Notes: generated by a model not told the origin, from the sequence alone. DNA of 64,000 bases from UBA4427 sp046351135 (GCA_046351135.1 JAXLZA010000011.1:181452-245451), one strand, 5' to 3'; positions 1 to 8,298 are shown, counted from the stretch's first letter. A program made the numbers and translations.

Positions 1-1
1 C

Positions 2-2764
2 CAGATCAGCTGGCTCGCCCTCCTCGGGCGCACGATCGAGGTCGAGGACTTCGAGCTCGAAGGCTTCACGGTCCACCTCGACCGCGAGGCCGAGGGCCTG
101 CGCCTGCCCCGACTCGCCGAGCGCGAGCCCGCCGCGCAGGAGGACGCGAAGGACGAGGCGACGGGCGCCTGGTCCTACGCCGCCGACGCCGTCTCGCTCC
201 GGGATGGCCGCGTCGAGCTCGTCGACCACACCGTCGCCGGCGAGCCCGAGCGGATCGAGCTCGCGATCGAGGACCTGTCGGCGCGGGAGCTCGCGGTGCG
301 CACGAATCCGGGCGACGAGGAGCCCGGCCGCATCGCGATCGAAGCGAAGCTCGATCAGGGCAGTGTCTCGCTCTCCTCCTGGATCCAGTCCGACGCCGAC
401 GCCATCGACGTCCGCTCGACCGTCGTGCTCGACGACATCCCGATCGACGAGCTGCGCCCCTACCTCGCGGCGTTCGGCTGGAGCGAGCTCTCGGGCCAGC
501 TCGACGCGAGCCTCGAGCACCACTTCGTGACCGGCGGAGCCCACACGCTCTCCGGCCGCGCCGCCCTCGCGGACCTGCACATCGCCCTGCCCCAGCAGCC
601 CGAGCCGGCGCTGACCTGGAAGGCGCTCGAGGTCGAGCTCGACGACGTCGACCTCGTGAAGCACCACGCTGCGATCGCCCGGATCACCTCGCGCGGCGCC
701 CGGGTCGTCGTGGATCCCCGGGCCGAGGTCCCCCTCGCCCTGCTCGCGGGCCGCACCCCGGTCCCCGCCCGAGCGCCCGCGCAGGACGACGCGCCGCCCT
801 CGACGCCGGGATGGACCTGGCAGGTCGCGCAGCTCGCCGTCGAGGACGCCGTCGTCGCCCTGCACGGCGCCCCCGAGCCGCTCCCGCTCGCGATCGGCGC
901 GGCGCTCGCGCAGCTCTCGAGCGAGCCCGGCCGCCGCTCGCCCCTCTCGCTCACCGTCGCCGCGGGCGCGGACGGTGACCAGGGAACGCTCCGCCTCGCG
1001 GGCGAGCTCGCCACGAGCCCGCCCGCCTTCGATGGCCGCCTCGCGGTCGAGGATCTCGAGCTCGCCCCGCTGCTCGCCCGGATCGACGCGCCCGCGGTCC
1101 ACTGGCTCACGCGTGGAAGACTGCGCACCGACCTCCTGCTCCGCGCGGCGCGCGACCTGCGCGCGACCGGACGCATCGGCCTCGCCGACCTCGACCTCGA
1201 GGAGGCGAAGACGGCGAAGCAGTTCGGGATCGCGTGGAAGGATCTCGAGCTCGGGATCCAGTCCTTCTCGCTCCGGGACCTCGTGCCCGCCCCGGATGCG
1301 GCGGCTGAGCGCGCGGTCGACCTCTCGCTCGCCCGCATCGTCCTCGTCGCACCGCGCCTGGTCCTGACCCGGGGCGAATCGGGAATCGTGCTGCCGCCGC
1401 TGCGCCCGGGCGACGCGCCCGACGAAGTCGCCGCGACCGAGGCGGTGGAGCCGGCCGATCCTGCGCCCGCGGAGACGGAGAGCACCGCGGAGGCCGGTGC
1501 GGAAGAGCGAGAGACACCCACCGAAGGCGATGCCGACGAGCCTGCGCTCCCGATCCGGATCCGCATCGCCGAGGCGCGCATCGAGGACGGTCGACTCGTG
1601 CTCGCCGATCGGAAGGTCGAGCCCTTCTACCGCGGTCGGATCAAGGCGATCGCGCTGCAGGCGACGGGGGTGCGGTGGCCCGAGAACGAGGCCGAGTCGA
1701 TCGCGCTGACGGCCGAGGGGCTCAAGGGCGCGCGGCTCGCGCTGTCGGGCTCGCTCCACAGGGAGGGCTCGAAGCTCGAGGGCGAGCTCGTGCAGCTGCC
1801 GCTCGCGCAGTTCAATCCCTATCTCGCCTCGACGGGCTACGACCTGAAGAGTGGTGCGCTGTCGCTCGAGTCGCGCATCCGGCTCGCTCCGAACGCGCTG
1901 AAGACGAAGAGCCGGGTCGTCGTGTCCGCGCTCGAGGTCGGGGGGAGCGACGGCGCGAAGGCCTTCCAGGAGAGCTTCGGCCTCCCGCTCGAAGTCGCCC
2001 TCGGCCTGCTCAAGGATCTCGACGGCAAGATCACCCTCGCCGTCCCCGTCGCGGGCAAGCCCGACGAGATGAAGGTCGGCGTCGCGCGGCTCGTGGCCCA
2101 GGCGCTGCGCAAGGCGCTGGTGGGCGCGCTCGCGGCGCCGCTCAAGCTGCTGGGCGTCGCGACCGGGATGGGAGCCCGGGACGACGCGATCGCCGACGCG
2201 ACCCCGGCCCCGATTCCCTTCCAGCCGGGCGAGACGCTGCTCGGGCCCGAGGCGGAGGAGCGCGTCGAGGAGATCGCAGGACTGCTCACCGCGTCGCCGG
2301 GGATCGCCCTGCGCCTCGCCGGGCAGACGGATGCCGCCGACCGGCGGATCGTCTGCGAGCGCGCGCTGCTGAAGCAGCTCGAGGCGAGCCGCGGCGTGCG
2401 TGCCCTCGCCTCCCTCGGCGAGATCGCGACGCGAAGGGCGGTGCGCGAGCACCTCGCGCGCAAGCTCGCCGGCCGGACACCGCCCCCGCTCGCCGCCCAC
2501 GACGCGAGCTGGCTCGAGAGCCAGCTCGCCCACGCGACCGCGCCGGCCGAGGTGCTCGAGTCCCTCGCGGTCGCGCGCGCCGAGGCGCTGCGCGCGGCCC
2601 TGACGAGCGAGCACGGCATCGCGCCGACGCGCCTGATGCTCGATCCGGCGCGGGTCTCGCCCCCGGCGCCGGTTCCGGGCGTCGCGGTCTCGCTCGGGGT
2701 GCCCGCCGAGGACGGGCCCGACGAGGCGGACGACGACGCGGACGATGCAGCCGAGGCCGGCTGA
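2..2764 (+). CDS. DUF748 / AsmA-like envelope protein, 5' end outside window
   Basis: The frame is open from base 2 with no start, so the N-terminus lies before the window; about 920 residues are visible. Much of the protein is repeated beta-type segments with short hydrophobic strands, the pattern of AsmA-like and DUF748 proteins thought to span the periplasm in lipid or outer-membrane homeostasis. An acidic Glu/Ala/Pro linker lies at about nt 1430-1530. The most recognisable stretch, about nt 1860-2160, holds the family feature in which LPLEVALGLLKDLDGKI is followed by a Val-Pro-Val strand and an amphipathic Leu/Ala helix. The C-terminal 180 residues are helical and charged and end in an Asp-rich tail. 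An exact role cannot be assigned. The family call is fairly safe; the function is inferred from relatives. Confidence 0.8.
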   Translation, partial: QISWLALLGRTIEVEDFELEGFTVHLDREAEGLRLPRLAEREPAAQEDAKDEATGAWSYAADAVSLRDGRVELVDHTVAGEPERIELAIEDLSARELAVRTNPGDEEPGRIAIEAKLDQGSVSLSSWIQSDADAIDVRSTVVLDDIPIDELRPYLAAFGWSELSGQLDASLEHHFVTGGAHTLSGRAALADLHIALPQQPEPALTWKALEVELDDVDLVKHHAAIARITSRGARVVVDPRAEVPLALLAGRTPVPARAPAQDDAPPSTPGWTWQVAQLAVEDAVVALHGAPEPLPLAIGAALAQLSSEPGRRSPLSLTVAAGADGDQGTLRLAGELATSPPAFDGRLAVEDLELAPLLARIDAPAVHWLTRGRLRTDLLLRAARDLRATGRIGLADLDLEEAKTAKQFGIAWKDLELGIQSFSLRDLVPAPDAAAERAVDLSLARIVLVAPRLVLTRGESGIVLPPLRPGDAPDEVAATEAVEPADPAPAETESTAEAGAEERETPTEGDADEPALPIRIRIAEARIEDGRLVLADRKVEPFYRGRIKAIALQATGVRWPENEAESIALTAEGLKGARLALSGSLHREGSKLEGELVQLPLAQFNPYLASTGYDLKSGALSLESRIRLAPNALKTKSRVVVSALEVGGSDGAKAFQESFGLPLEVALGLLKDLDGKITLAVPVAGKPDEMKVGVARLVAQALRKALVGALAAPLKLLGVATGMGARDDAIADATPAPIPFQPGETLLGPEAEERVEEIAGLLTASPGIALRLAGQTDAADRRIVCERALLKQLEASRGVRALASLGEIATRRAVREHLARKLAGRTPPPLAAHDASWLESQLAHATAPAEVLESLAVARAEALRAALTSEHGIAPTRLMLDPARVSPPAPVPGVAVSLGVPAEDGPDEADDDADDAAEAG

Positions 2765-2854
2765 GCGCGCCCTGTCGGCGACGCGAAAACGACCTACCGT
2801 CGCAGCGGGTCGGGCGATCGTCGCTCGGCGCTTCCCCGACGAGGAGAGTTGGCG

Positions 2855-3625
2855 ATGGGACGAATGTCCGGCAAGGTGGCCCTGATCAGTGGCGGTTCCC
2901 GGGGCCAGGGCGAGGCGGAGGCCCGGCTGTTCTGCAGCGAGGGCGCGAAGGTCGTGATCGGCGACGTGCTCGACGAGGCCGGGCGCAAGGTCGCGGCCCA
3001 GCTCGGCGACGCCGCGCGCTACGTCCACCTCGACGTGACCCGCGAAGACGACTGGGCGCGCGCGGTCGAGCAGACGATCGCCGCCTTCGGCCACCTCGAC
3101 GTGCTCATCAACAACGCCGGCATCGTGCGCACGGGCTACCTCGAGACCCACAGCCTCGCGGACTACATGGCCGTCGTGAACGTGAACCAGGTCGGCGTGT
3201 TCCTCGGCATGCGCGCGGTGATCCCGGCGATGAAGGCCGCAGGGGGCGGCTCGATCGTCAACATCTCGTCGAACGCCGGCCTCGAAGGGGTCGAGGGCGT
3301 GATCGGCTATGCGGCGAGCAAGTGGGCGGTGCGGGGCATGACGAAGTCCGCGGCCCTCGAGCTCGGGCAGTACGGCATCCGCGTCAACTCGGTCCATCCC
3401 GGCGGCGTCGACACGCCGATGCTCGGCGGTGCCGAGCTCGGCCACATGCTCGCGACGAATCCCTTCGCCGGACAGCCGATCCCGCGCATCGCCCAGCCCG
3501 AGGAGATCGCGCGCCTCGTGCTCTTCCTCGCCTCGGACGAGAGCAGCTACTCGACCGGTGCCGAGTTCGCCGCCGACGGCGGACGCATGGCGGGCCACCG
3601 CGACCCGGGCATCGTCGGGCGCTGA
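2855..3625 (+). CDS. SDR family NAD(P)-dependent oxidoreductase
   Basis: Classical short-chain dehydrogenase of 256 residues. The cofactor loop is SGGSRGQG (residues 12-19), a variant of TGxxxGxG. Asp37 after the second strand favours NAD(H). NNAG is at 86-89 and the catalytic residues are Ser139, Tyr152 and Lys156. The end of the protein has the usual TGAEFAADGG turn. Two in-frame starts exist, TTG at 2849 and ATG at 2855. The GAGGAG at 2841-2846 lies 8 nt from the ATG but almost touches the TTG, so ATG 2855 is chosen. Relatives oxidise hydroxysteroids and similar secondary alcohols, but no substrate can be fixed here. It sits alone between the DUF748 gene and a convergent L,D-transpeptidase gene. 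Confidence 0.9.
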   Translation: MGRMSGKVALISGGSRGQGEAEARLFCSEGAKVVIGDVLDEAGRKVAAQLGDAARYVHLDVTREDDWARAVEQTIAAFGHLDVLINNAGIVRTGYLETHSLADYMAVVNVNQVGVFLGMRAVIPAMKAAGGGSIVNISSNAGLEGVEGVIGYAASKWAVRGMTKSAALELGQYGIRVNSVHPGGVDTPMLGGAELGHMLATNPFAGQPIPRIAQPEEIARLVLFLASDESSYSTGAEFAADGGRMAGHRDPGIVGR

Positions 3626-3648
3626 CCCGCGCCGGGAGGCGCGGGGGC

Positions 3649-4371
3649 TCAGGGTCGGATCGAGACGGGTGTCCCGCGCGGCGCGTGCCGCGCGAGCCAG
3701 TCGATCGCCTCGTCTGTGACGGCGACGCAGCCCTCGGTCCAGTCGAGGTCGAGGTCACCGCGCCAGCGCCGGCCCTCGCCGTGGAAGCCGAGCAGGCCGC
3801 CGAGGCGCGTATCCTGGGGCGGCATGCGGCCGGCGGCGTGGGCGGCGACGATGCGGTGGTGGTCCTCGTTCGGGATCAGGCGGCTCGCGAGCGCCCGATC
3901 GGCGTCGGCGATCGACGGGTAGTCGATCGGGATGAAGCGATGGAAGCGGCTCGGCCGGGGATCGCCGGCGAGGTGGTAGTCGCCCTCCGGAATCCGCTGG
4001 TCGCCGCCTCGGAGCTTGGGGCCGACGGGCTCGCGGGAGAGCGCGATCTCGAAGAGTCGCAGCCCGCCCCCTTCACATGCGGCGATCAAATGCCGCTCGG
4101 CCTTGCGGACCTCGATGCGGACGACCCGCTCGCACGGGAGGCTCGACGGATCGGGGGGCGGCGACGGCTCCGGCACGACCAGCGTGGGCGGCGGCGACGG
4201 CGGAACGGACGTCGCTCCGGCAGAATCCGAGCCGGGACGGACGACGGGCGTGCGAGGACAACCGATGACGAGCCAGCCGAAGGCCTGCGCGAAGACGATC
4301 GCGACCACGAGCCTCCGCCGACGCCGCGCGCGCCCGCGGCCCGATTCCGCCGTCCCCGTCGCCCGCCCCAC
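3649..4371 (-). CDS. L,D-transpeptidase (YkuD/YafK type), probable lipoprotein
   Basis: The C-terminal catalytic domain (about residues 80-240) has the YkuD signature: His197 in GFHGEG and the nucleophile Cys215 in WTEGCVAV. This fold makes 3-3 peptidoglycan cross-links or attaches proteins to meso-diaminopimelate in the periplasm. The N-terminus is Arg-rich followed by a hydrophobic segment ending LVIGC (Cys38), a plausible lipobox, then a Pro-rich linker. The open frame reaches further upstream, but that part is antisense to the neighbouring L,D-transpeptidase. GTG 4371 is preferred because GAGGAG stands 4 nt before it. This makes its 5' end overlap the divergent gene at 4265 by about 107 nt. 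A GTG at 4308 is an alternative start. Confidence 0.8.
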   Translation of the reverse strand: MGRATGTAESGRGRARRRRRLVVAIVFAQAFGWLVIGCPRTPVVRPGSDSAGATSVPPSPPPTLVVPEPSPPPDPSSLPCERVVRIEVRKAERHLIAACEGGGLRLFEIALSREPVGPKLRGGDQRIPEGDYHLAGDPRPSRFHRFIPIDYPSIADADRALASRLIPNEDHHRIVAAHAAGRMPPQDTRLGGLLGFHGEGRRWRGDLDLDWTEGCVAVTDEAIDWLARHAPRGTPVSIRP

Positions 4372-5740
4372 CGTGCTCCTCGCCGGGCTCGCCACCCTGC
4401 TCCCCACCCTGCTCTCCGCCCTGATCTCCGCCCTGCCGTTCGCGCTGGCCTTCGCCGGCCCGTCCCGGGCGGCCGACGCGCCCGTGCGCGCGCGGTCCCA
4501 GCCTGCCCCGGCGCGCACGCCCTTCGCCCCGGTCGTGGGGCGGGCCGAGATCGACGTCGTCGGCCCGGGCGACACCCTGCTCGACCTCGCCGAACGCCAT
4601 CGCCTCGGCTTCGAGCGCGTGGCGCGGCTCAATCCGGAGCTCGACGCCTGGATCCCGCCGAAGGGCGCGCGCGTCCGGCTCCCGACGCTGCACGTCCTCC
4701 CCGACGCACCCCACGAGGGTCTCGTCGTGAATCTGCCCGAGCTCCAGCTCTATGACTATGGGGTCGATCGCGAAAGCCCCGAGGTCCTCGCCCTCGCGAT
4801 CGGCGACGAGCTCGACCCGTCCCTGGTCGGGACCTTCCGGGTCGGACGCAAGCGCGCGAATCCGGTCTGGCACGTCCCCGAGTCGATCCGGGCGGAGCGC
4901 CCCGAGCTTCCGGCGGAGGTCCCGGCCGGCCCCGACAATCCCCTCGGCCCGTTCTGGCTCACGATCGGCCAGACCAGCTACGGCATCCACGGGACCAACA
5001 ACCGCTGGTCGATCGGCCGCGAGGCGACCCACGGCTGCCTCCGCCTCTACAACGACGTGGTCGAGCGCCTGTACGCGCGGACCCCGACCGGCACACCGAT
5101 CCGGATCCTCTACCAGACGGTGAAGCTCGGCGTGCGCGACGACGTCGTCTACGTCGAGGCCCACCCGGATCGCTATCGACGCGAGCCCCATCGGCTCGCG
5201 GATGCACCGCCCGTCTCGTCGAGTGGGGGCTCGACGACGAGAGGCGCTCTCGCTTCTCGAACGCACGATCGAGGCGGCGCGCGGGGAGCCGGTGGCCATC
5301 GGCGTCCTGCCCGACGACCCGGCGCCACGCGACGCGCCGCGCGACGACCTCCGCTACTTCGAGACCGACTTCTTGAACATCGCGTCCGCCCGGCGCGCCG
5401 CTTCTTCGGCGCGCTGGGCCGACTTCTGGGCCTCGGTCTCGGCGGCGGTCGCCCGCTCGACCGCGCTCGCCGCGGTCGCATTCGCCTCGGCCGCGCTCGA
5501 CTCGACCGCCGAGAGCGATCGTTCCATCGTGCCGAGCCGTCCCTCGATCGCCGCATGCTGCGCCTCGAGCGCGTCGAGCCGCTTCTGGGCAGCCTCGAGA
5601 TCGCCCGTCGATGCACATCCCACCAGCGCGAGCGCGACGAGCGCTCCCAGTCCCGCGACACTCGATCGGATCATCCTGTCTGCCATGTGTCCCTCCTCGC
5701 CGTCCCGGCCGCTCCTGGGCCGCGCGGACGGGCTGCATGA
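4265..5740 (+). CDS. LysM + L,D-transpeptidase; C-terminus probably frameshifted
   Basis: ATG 4265 has GAGGA 6 nt upstream. Residues 36-66 form a long hydrophobic signal segment, with likely cleavage near Ala70. A LysM-like peptidoglycan-binding motif (GPGDTLLDLAERH, NPELDAWIP) lies at about 95-140. The YkuD catalytic domain spans about 152-283, with His242 in YGIHGTNN and Cys258 in THGCLRLYN. After residue 310 (about nt 5194) the reading frame turns into Arg/Pro-rich sequence that runs antisense through the lipoprotein gene to a stop at 5740. Other frames there hold sequence expected of this family's C-terminus, so the real protein probably ended near 5350 before frame changes. The enzyme would act in the periplasm on peptidoglycan, possibly anchoring the adjacent Lpp-like lipoprotein. 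Confidence 0.75.
   Translation: MTSQPKACAKTIATTSLRRRRARPRPDSAVPVARPTVLLAGLATLLPTLLSALISALPFALAFAGPSRAADAPVRARSQPAPARTPFAPVVGRAEIDVVGPGDTLLDLAERHRLGFERVARLNPELDAWIPPKGARVRLPTLHVLPDAPHEGLVVNLPELQLYDYGVDRESPEVLALAIGDELDPSLVGTFRVGRKRANPVWHVPESIRAERPELPAEVPAGPDNPLGPFWLTIGQTSYGIHGTNNRWSIGREATHGCLRLYNDVVERLYARTPTGTPIRILYQTVKLGVRDDVVYVEAHPDRYRREPHRLADAPPVSSSGGSTTRGALASRTHDRGGARGAGGHRRPARRPGATRRAARRPPLLRDRLLEHRVRPARRFFGALGRLLGLGLGGGRPLDRARRGRIRLGRARLDRRERSFHRAEPSLDRRMLRLERVEPLLGSLEIARRCTSHQRERDERSQSRDTRSDHPVCHVSLLAVPAAPGPRGRAA
5354..5686 (-). CDS. Lpp/OprI-like alanine-zipper outer-membrane lipoprotein
   Basis: A 110-residue protein with a short signal peptide and lipobox LVGC (Cys24). A continuous Ala/Glu-rich coiled coil with heptad spacing follows. 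The last residues are KKSVSK, a free C-terminal lysine. Braun lipoprotein Lpp and Pseudomonas OprI have the same architecture: lipid at one end, helical trimer, and a terminal Lys that L,D-transpeptidases join to diaminopimelate. It is longer than Lpp (78 residues as precursor). ATG 5686 has GAGGAGGG 4 nt upstream. It lies next to two L,D-transpeptidase genes, which supports a role tethering the outer membrane to peptidoglycan. That role is inferred from architecture and neighbours. Confidence 0.82.
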   Translation of the reverse strand: MADRMIRSSVAGLGALVALALVGCASTGDLEAAQKRLDALEAQHAAIEGRLGTMERSLSAVESSAAEANATAASAVERATAAETEAQKSAQRAEEAARRADAMFKKSVSK

Positions 5741-6328
5741 ATTGCTCCGCGCCGAGACATAGCAAGAAGGCTGCCAGGGGCGATCGGCGGACGAGCGGTG
5801 CCGTCCTCGAACGGAGGCCCGCCGGACGCCTCCGTGCGCCGGCCCGCTCGCCGAGACGCGACCCGAAATGTCCCGCTCCCGGCCCGGATCGGGGCGGTGT
5901 GTCGCAGATCCCCCCGCCCCGGGGCGGGCTCGACCTTCTCCCGCCGCCCGCGGCGCCCGGGCTCCCGAGCCGGCTCTCGCCCCCGGACCGACCGGTCCCG
6001 GGCTGGCACTCGCCCCTCGCGCGGCCTCCCGCCCCCTCTCCCCGGGCCCCGCCCTGGGCCGCGTCCCGTCCTGGCCCGCGTCCCGAACCCCTCGATCGGG
6101 GAGTGAATCCGGTCCAGACCTCATGCAAAACCGGGCTTTCTGCCGAGAAAGTGCCGGCGACTTGCGCCGATCAGATTCGAAATCTCGCGATTTCTGCGGA
6201 CTCGGGTGCGATTTCCGCCTCCGAGACGCCACTCCACCCCAAGCCCAGACCGGCTTCGGGGTCGGGCCCGGCTCGAAGCAGCGGCGCGAGCAACCCACCA
6301 CGTAGAAGAAAGCAGCAGGCAGGGACAA
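5687..6328. other. 642-nt intergenic region
   Basis: No convincing gene. Both lpp-like (leftward) and PEP-CTERM (rightward) promoters should lie here. The left two thirds are extremely GC-rich and include a perfect 16-bp palindrome at 5913-5928. From about 6121 to 6205 the base composition is clearly lower in GC and carries small inverted repeats such as AGATT-CGA-AATCT at 6173-6185. This may be an untranslated leader or regulatory stretch of the PEP-CTERM gene. No strong sigma-70 or sigma-54 promoter could be fixed. Confidence 0.5.
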
Positions 6329-6856
6329 ATGACGATGCGGATCTCGAAGCAGAAGAATGGGATGATGCGGAGCGCGGTGGCCGGGCTCGCGGGGCTGGCG
6401 GCGACGGTGGTCGCGGCGGCGGATGCCCAGGCCAACAACGTGATCGTGAACCAGGGGCTCACGGGCAACACGACCTACTTCGGCGCGCTGCACACCGACG
6501 ACCAGGACTTCACGGACGTCTTCAACATCGCCATCTCCGGCTCGATCCTGGCGAACGTCAGCCTGACGACGATCGGCTCGGGCCTGCAGAACATCGATTT
6601 CGTGAGCGCGGACCTGAACGGCACGCCCCTGACGCTGGGCCCGAACGGCTTCGTCGAGACGGGCTTCCTGAACGACACGCTCCTGCAGGGCCCCCTGGTC
6701 CTCACGATCAAGGGCCGGAGCGGCGCGGCCGGCGGAACCTTCGCCTCCTACTCGGGCACGCTCAACGTGAACATCGTGCCCGAGCCCTCGACCGCGCTCC
6801 TGATGGGCCTCGGTCTCGGCGGCCTCGTCCTCGCGACGCGCCGCGCGCGAGCCTGA
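6329..6856 (+). CDS. FxDxF-type PEP-CTERM protein
   Basis: A 175-residue exported protein. After a basic start comes a hydrophobic signal segment ending in ADAQA. The body contains FTDVF (the FxDxF signature, about residues 60-64) and is rich in Asn, Thr, Gly and Ser. The C-terminus is a textbook PEP-CTERM sorting tag: VPEP, a hydrophobic helix, then RRARA. Such proteins are processed by exosortase (EpsH/XrtA type) in bacteria making exopolysaccharide. No exosortase gene is in this window. The start is ATG 6329 or ATG 6335 in the same frame; a weak AGGGA precedes them. The codon at 6206 that opens the frame is rejected because its translation is low-complexity before the signal peptide. Confidence 0.88.
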   Translation: MTMRISKQKNGMMRSAVAGLAGLAATVVAAADAQANNVIVNQGLTGNTTYFGALHTDDQDFTDVFNIAISGSILANVSLTTIGSGLQNIDFVSADLNGTPLTLGPNGFVETGFLNDTLLQGPLVLTIKGRSGAAGGTFASYSGTLNVNIVPEPSTALLMGLGLGGLVLATRRARA

Positions 6857-7056
6857 TCCGCCCCGAAGCCGCCGACGCGCGCCCGCCCCGACCCGACCGC
6901 ATCGACGGGGCGGCGGCGCGCGTTCGATTGGCTATCCCTTCTCCGTCCGACGACGGCCCGATCGATCGAGCCCGGCTCGACCGATCGGCGACGTCGCCAC
7001 TCCGCGTGCGGGACGCGCGGACGTGAAGACGTGAAGAGGTGAGAAAGGAGCCGATC

Positions 7057-8208
7057 GTGGAGTTCGATCCCCAGGCGCTCTCCGAGCTGCCCGACCCCTA
7101 TCCGGTGTTCGCCGAGCTGCGCGAGCAGCATCCGATCCACTACAGCCCCGAGCGTGATCTCTGGGTCGTGTCCCGCTACGACGACGTCCGCAGGGTCCTG
7201 CTCGACGCCGAGACCTTCGCGTCGGGCAAGGGGACGGTGCCGACGGGCTTCGTGGCGGTGAAGCCGATGCTGATCACGCAGGATCCGCCCTACCACACCC
7301 ATCTGCGCAGCGCGGTCCATCTCGCCTTCACGCCGCGGCGCATGGCGAAGCTCGACGCCTTCATCCGCCGCGTGACCCGCGAGCTGCTCGACGCCATCGA
7401 CCCGAAGAGCGAGACCGATTTGTTCTCGGCGTTGACCGATCCGCTGCCCGTCGCCGTGATCACCGAGCTGCTCGGCATCGGCTTCGAGGATCGCCGGACC
7501 TTCAGCCACTACGCGGGCGCCATCATCCACGCGGATGCGGGCCACGGCCCGAGCGCCGCCGAGGCGATCGAGTGGATCTACGCCTACCTCGAGCGCGTGC
7601 TGCCCGAGCGCGAGGCGAATCCCGGCGACGATCTCGTCAGCCGGCTGCTCCATCCGGGGCCCGGCGAGCCGAAGCTGACCCACGACGAGGTCGTCGGCTT
7701 CTCGGCCCTGCTGCTGATGGCGGGGACCGAGACCACGACCAACGCCCTCGGCAACGCGATCGCGGTGCTCCACGACCGGCCCGAGATCCGGGCGCGCCTT
7801 GCCGCGAACCCGGCGGGCATCCCGCGCGCGGTGGAGGAGTGTCTCCGCTTCGAGTCGCCCGTCCCCGGGCTCTCCCGCGTCACGACTCGCGACGTCGAGC
7901 TCCACGGCCGCAAGATCCCGGAAGGCGCCCGCGTCCACATGGCCTTCGCCGCCGCGAACCGCGACGAGCGCATGTTCCCGAACGGCGAGACCTTCGAGCC
8001 CGATCGCCAGCCGAACGCCCACCTCGCGTTCAGCCTCGGGATCCACTTCTGCCTGGGCGCGTCGCTCGCGCGCACGGAGCTGAAGATCGCCCTCGAGGAG
8101 CTGCTCGCGCGGCATCCGAACTACCGGATCTTCCCGGAGCGCGGCAAGCGCCTGCGCAGCGACGCTGCGCGCGGCTTCTCGTTCCTGCCCTGCATCGCTG
8201 CGCCCTGA
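7057..8208 (+). CDS. cytochrome P450 (first of four)
   Basis: Soluble bacterial P450 of 383 residues. The I-helix oxygen-binding motif is AGTET at 222-226, the K-helix ExxR is Glu261-Arg264, and the haem-thiolate loop is FSLGIHFCLG with Cys332. GTG 7057 is chosen because AAGGAG at 7045-7050 is 6 nt upstream; an in-frame GTG at 7039 would place that site inside the gene. It hydroxylates an unknown substrate and needs ferredoxin and reductase partners, none of which are adjacent. It stands alone between the PEP-CTERM gene and a convergent amidohydrolase gene. Family certain, substrate unknown. Confidence 0.92.
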   Translation: MEFDPQALSELPDPYPVFAELREQHPIHYSPERDLWVVSRYDDVRRVLLDAETFASGKGTVPTGFVAVKPMLITQDPPYHTHLRSAVHLAFTPRRMAKLDAFIRRVTRELLDAIDPKSETDLFSALTDPLPVAVITELLGIGFEDRRTFSHYAGAIIHADAGHGPSAAEAIEWIYAYLERVLPEREANPGDDLVSRLLHPGPGEPKLTHDEVVGFSALLLMAGTETTTNALGNAIAVLHDRPEIRARLAANPAGIPRAVEECLRFESPVPGLSRVTTRDVELHGRKIPEGARVHMAFAAANRDERMFPNGETFEPDRQPNAHLAFSLGIHFCLGASLARTELKIALEELLARHPNYRIFPERGKRLRSDAARGFSFLPCIAAP

Positions 8209-8298
8209 GGCGGCGCCGGTGAGCGCGGTCGCAGCCGGATCGCCGGCGCGGCGGCGACGGGTCGAGCCGCGCGCGACCCGTGCGCGGCGCGTCCGTCC

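Noticed and set aside
4016..4264. Upstream extension of the LysM L,D-transpeptidase to 4016
   Set aside because: That part is antisense to the other L,D-transpeptidase catalytic region and is not signal-like; ATG 4265 has a ribosome site.
5671..6128. Open frames in the lpp to PEP-CTERM gap on both strands
   Set aside because: Arg/Pro/Gly-rich translations with no ribosome sites or motifs; treated as non-coding.
6151..6165. Possible sigma-54 promoter before the PEP-CTERM gene
   Set aside because: TTGC is at the right place for -12, but the -24 position reads TG instead of GG, so the match is too weak.
7039..7056. GTG 7039 as start of the first P450
   Set aside because: The AAGGAG ribosome site would lie inside the coding sequence; GTG 7057 is correctly spaced from it.
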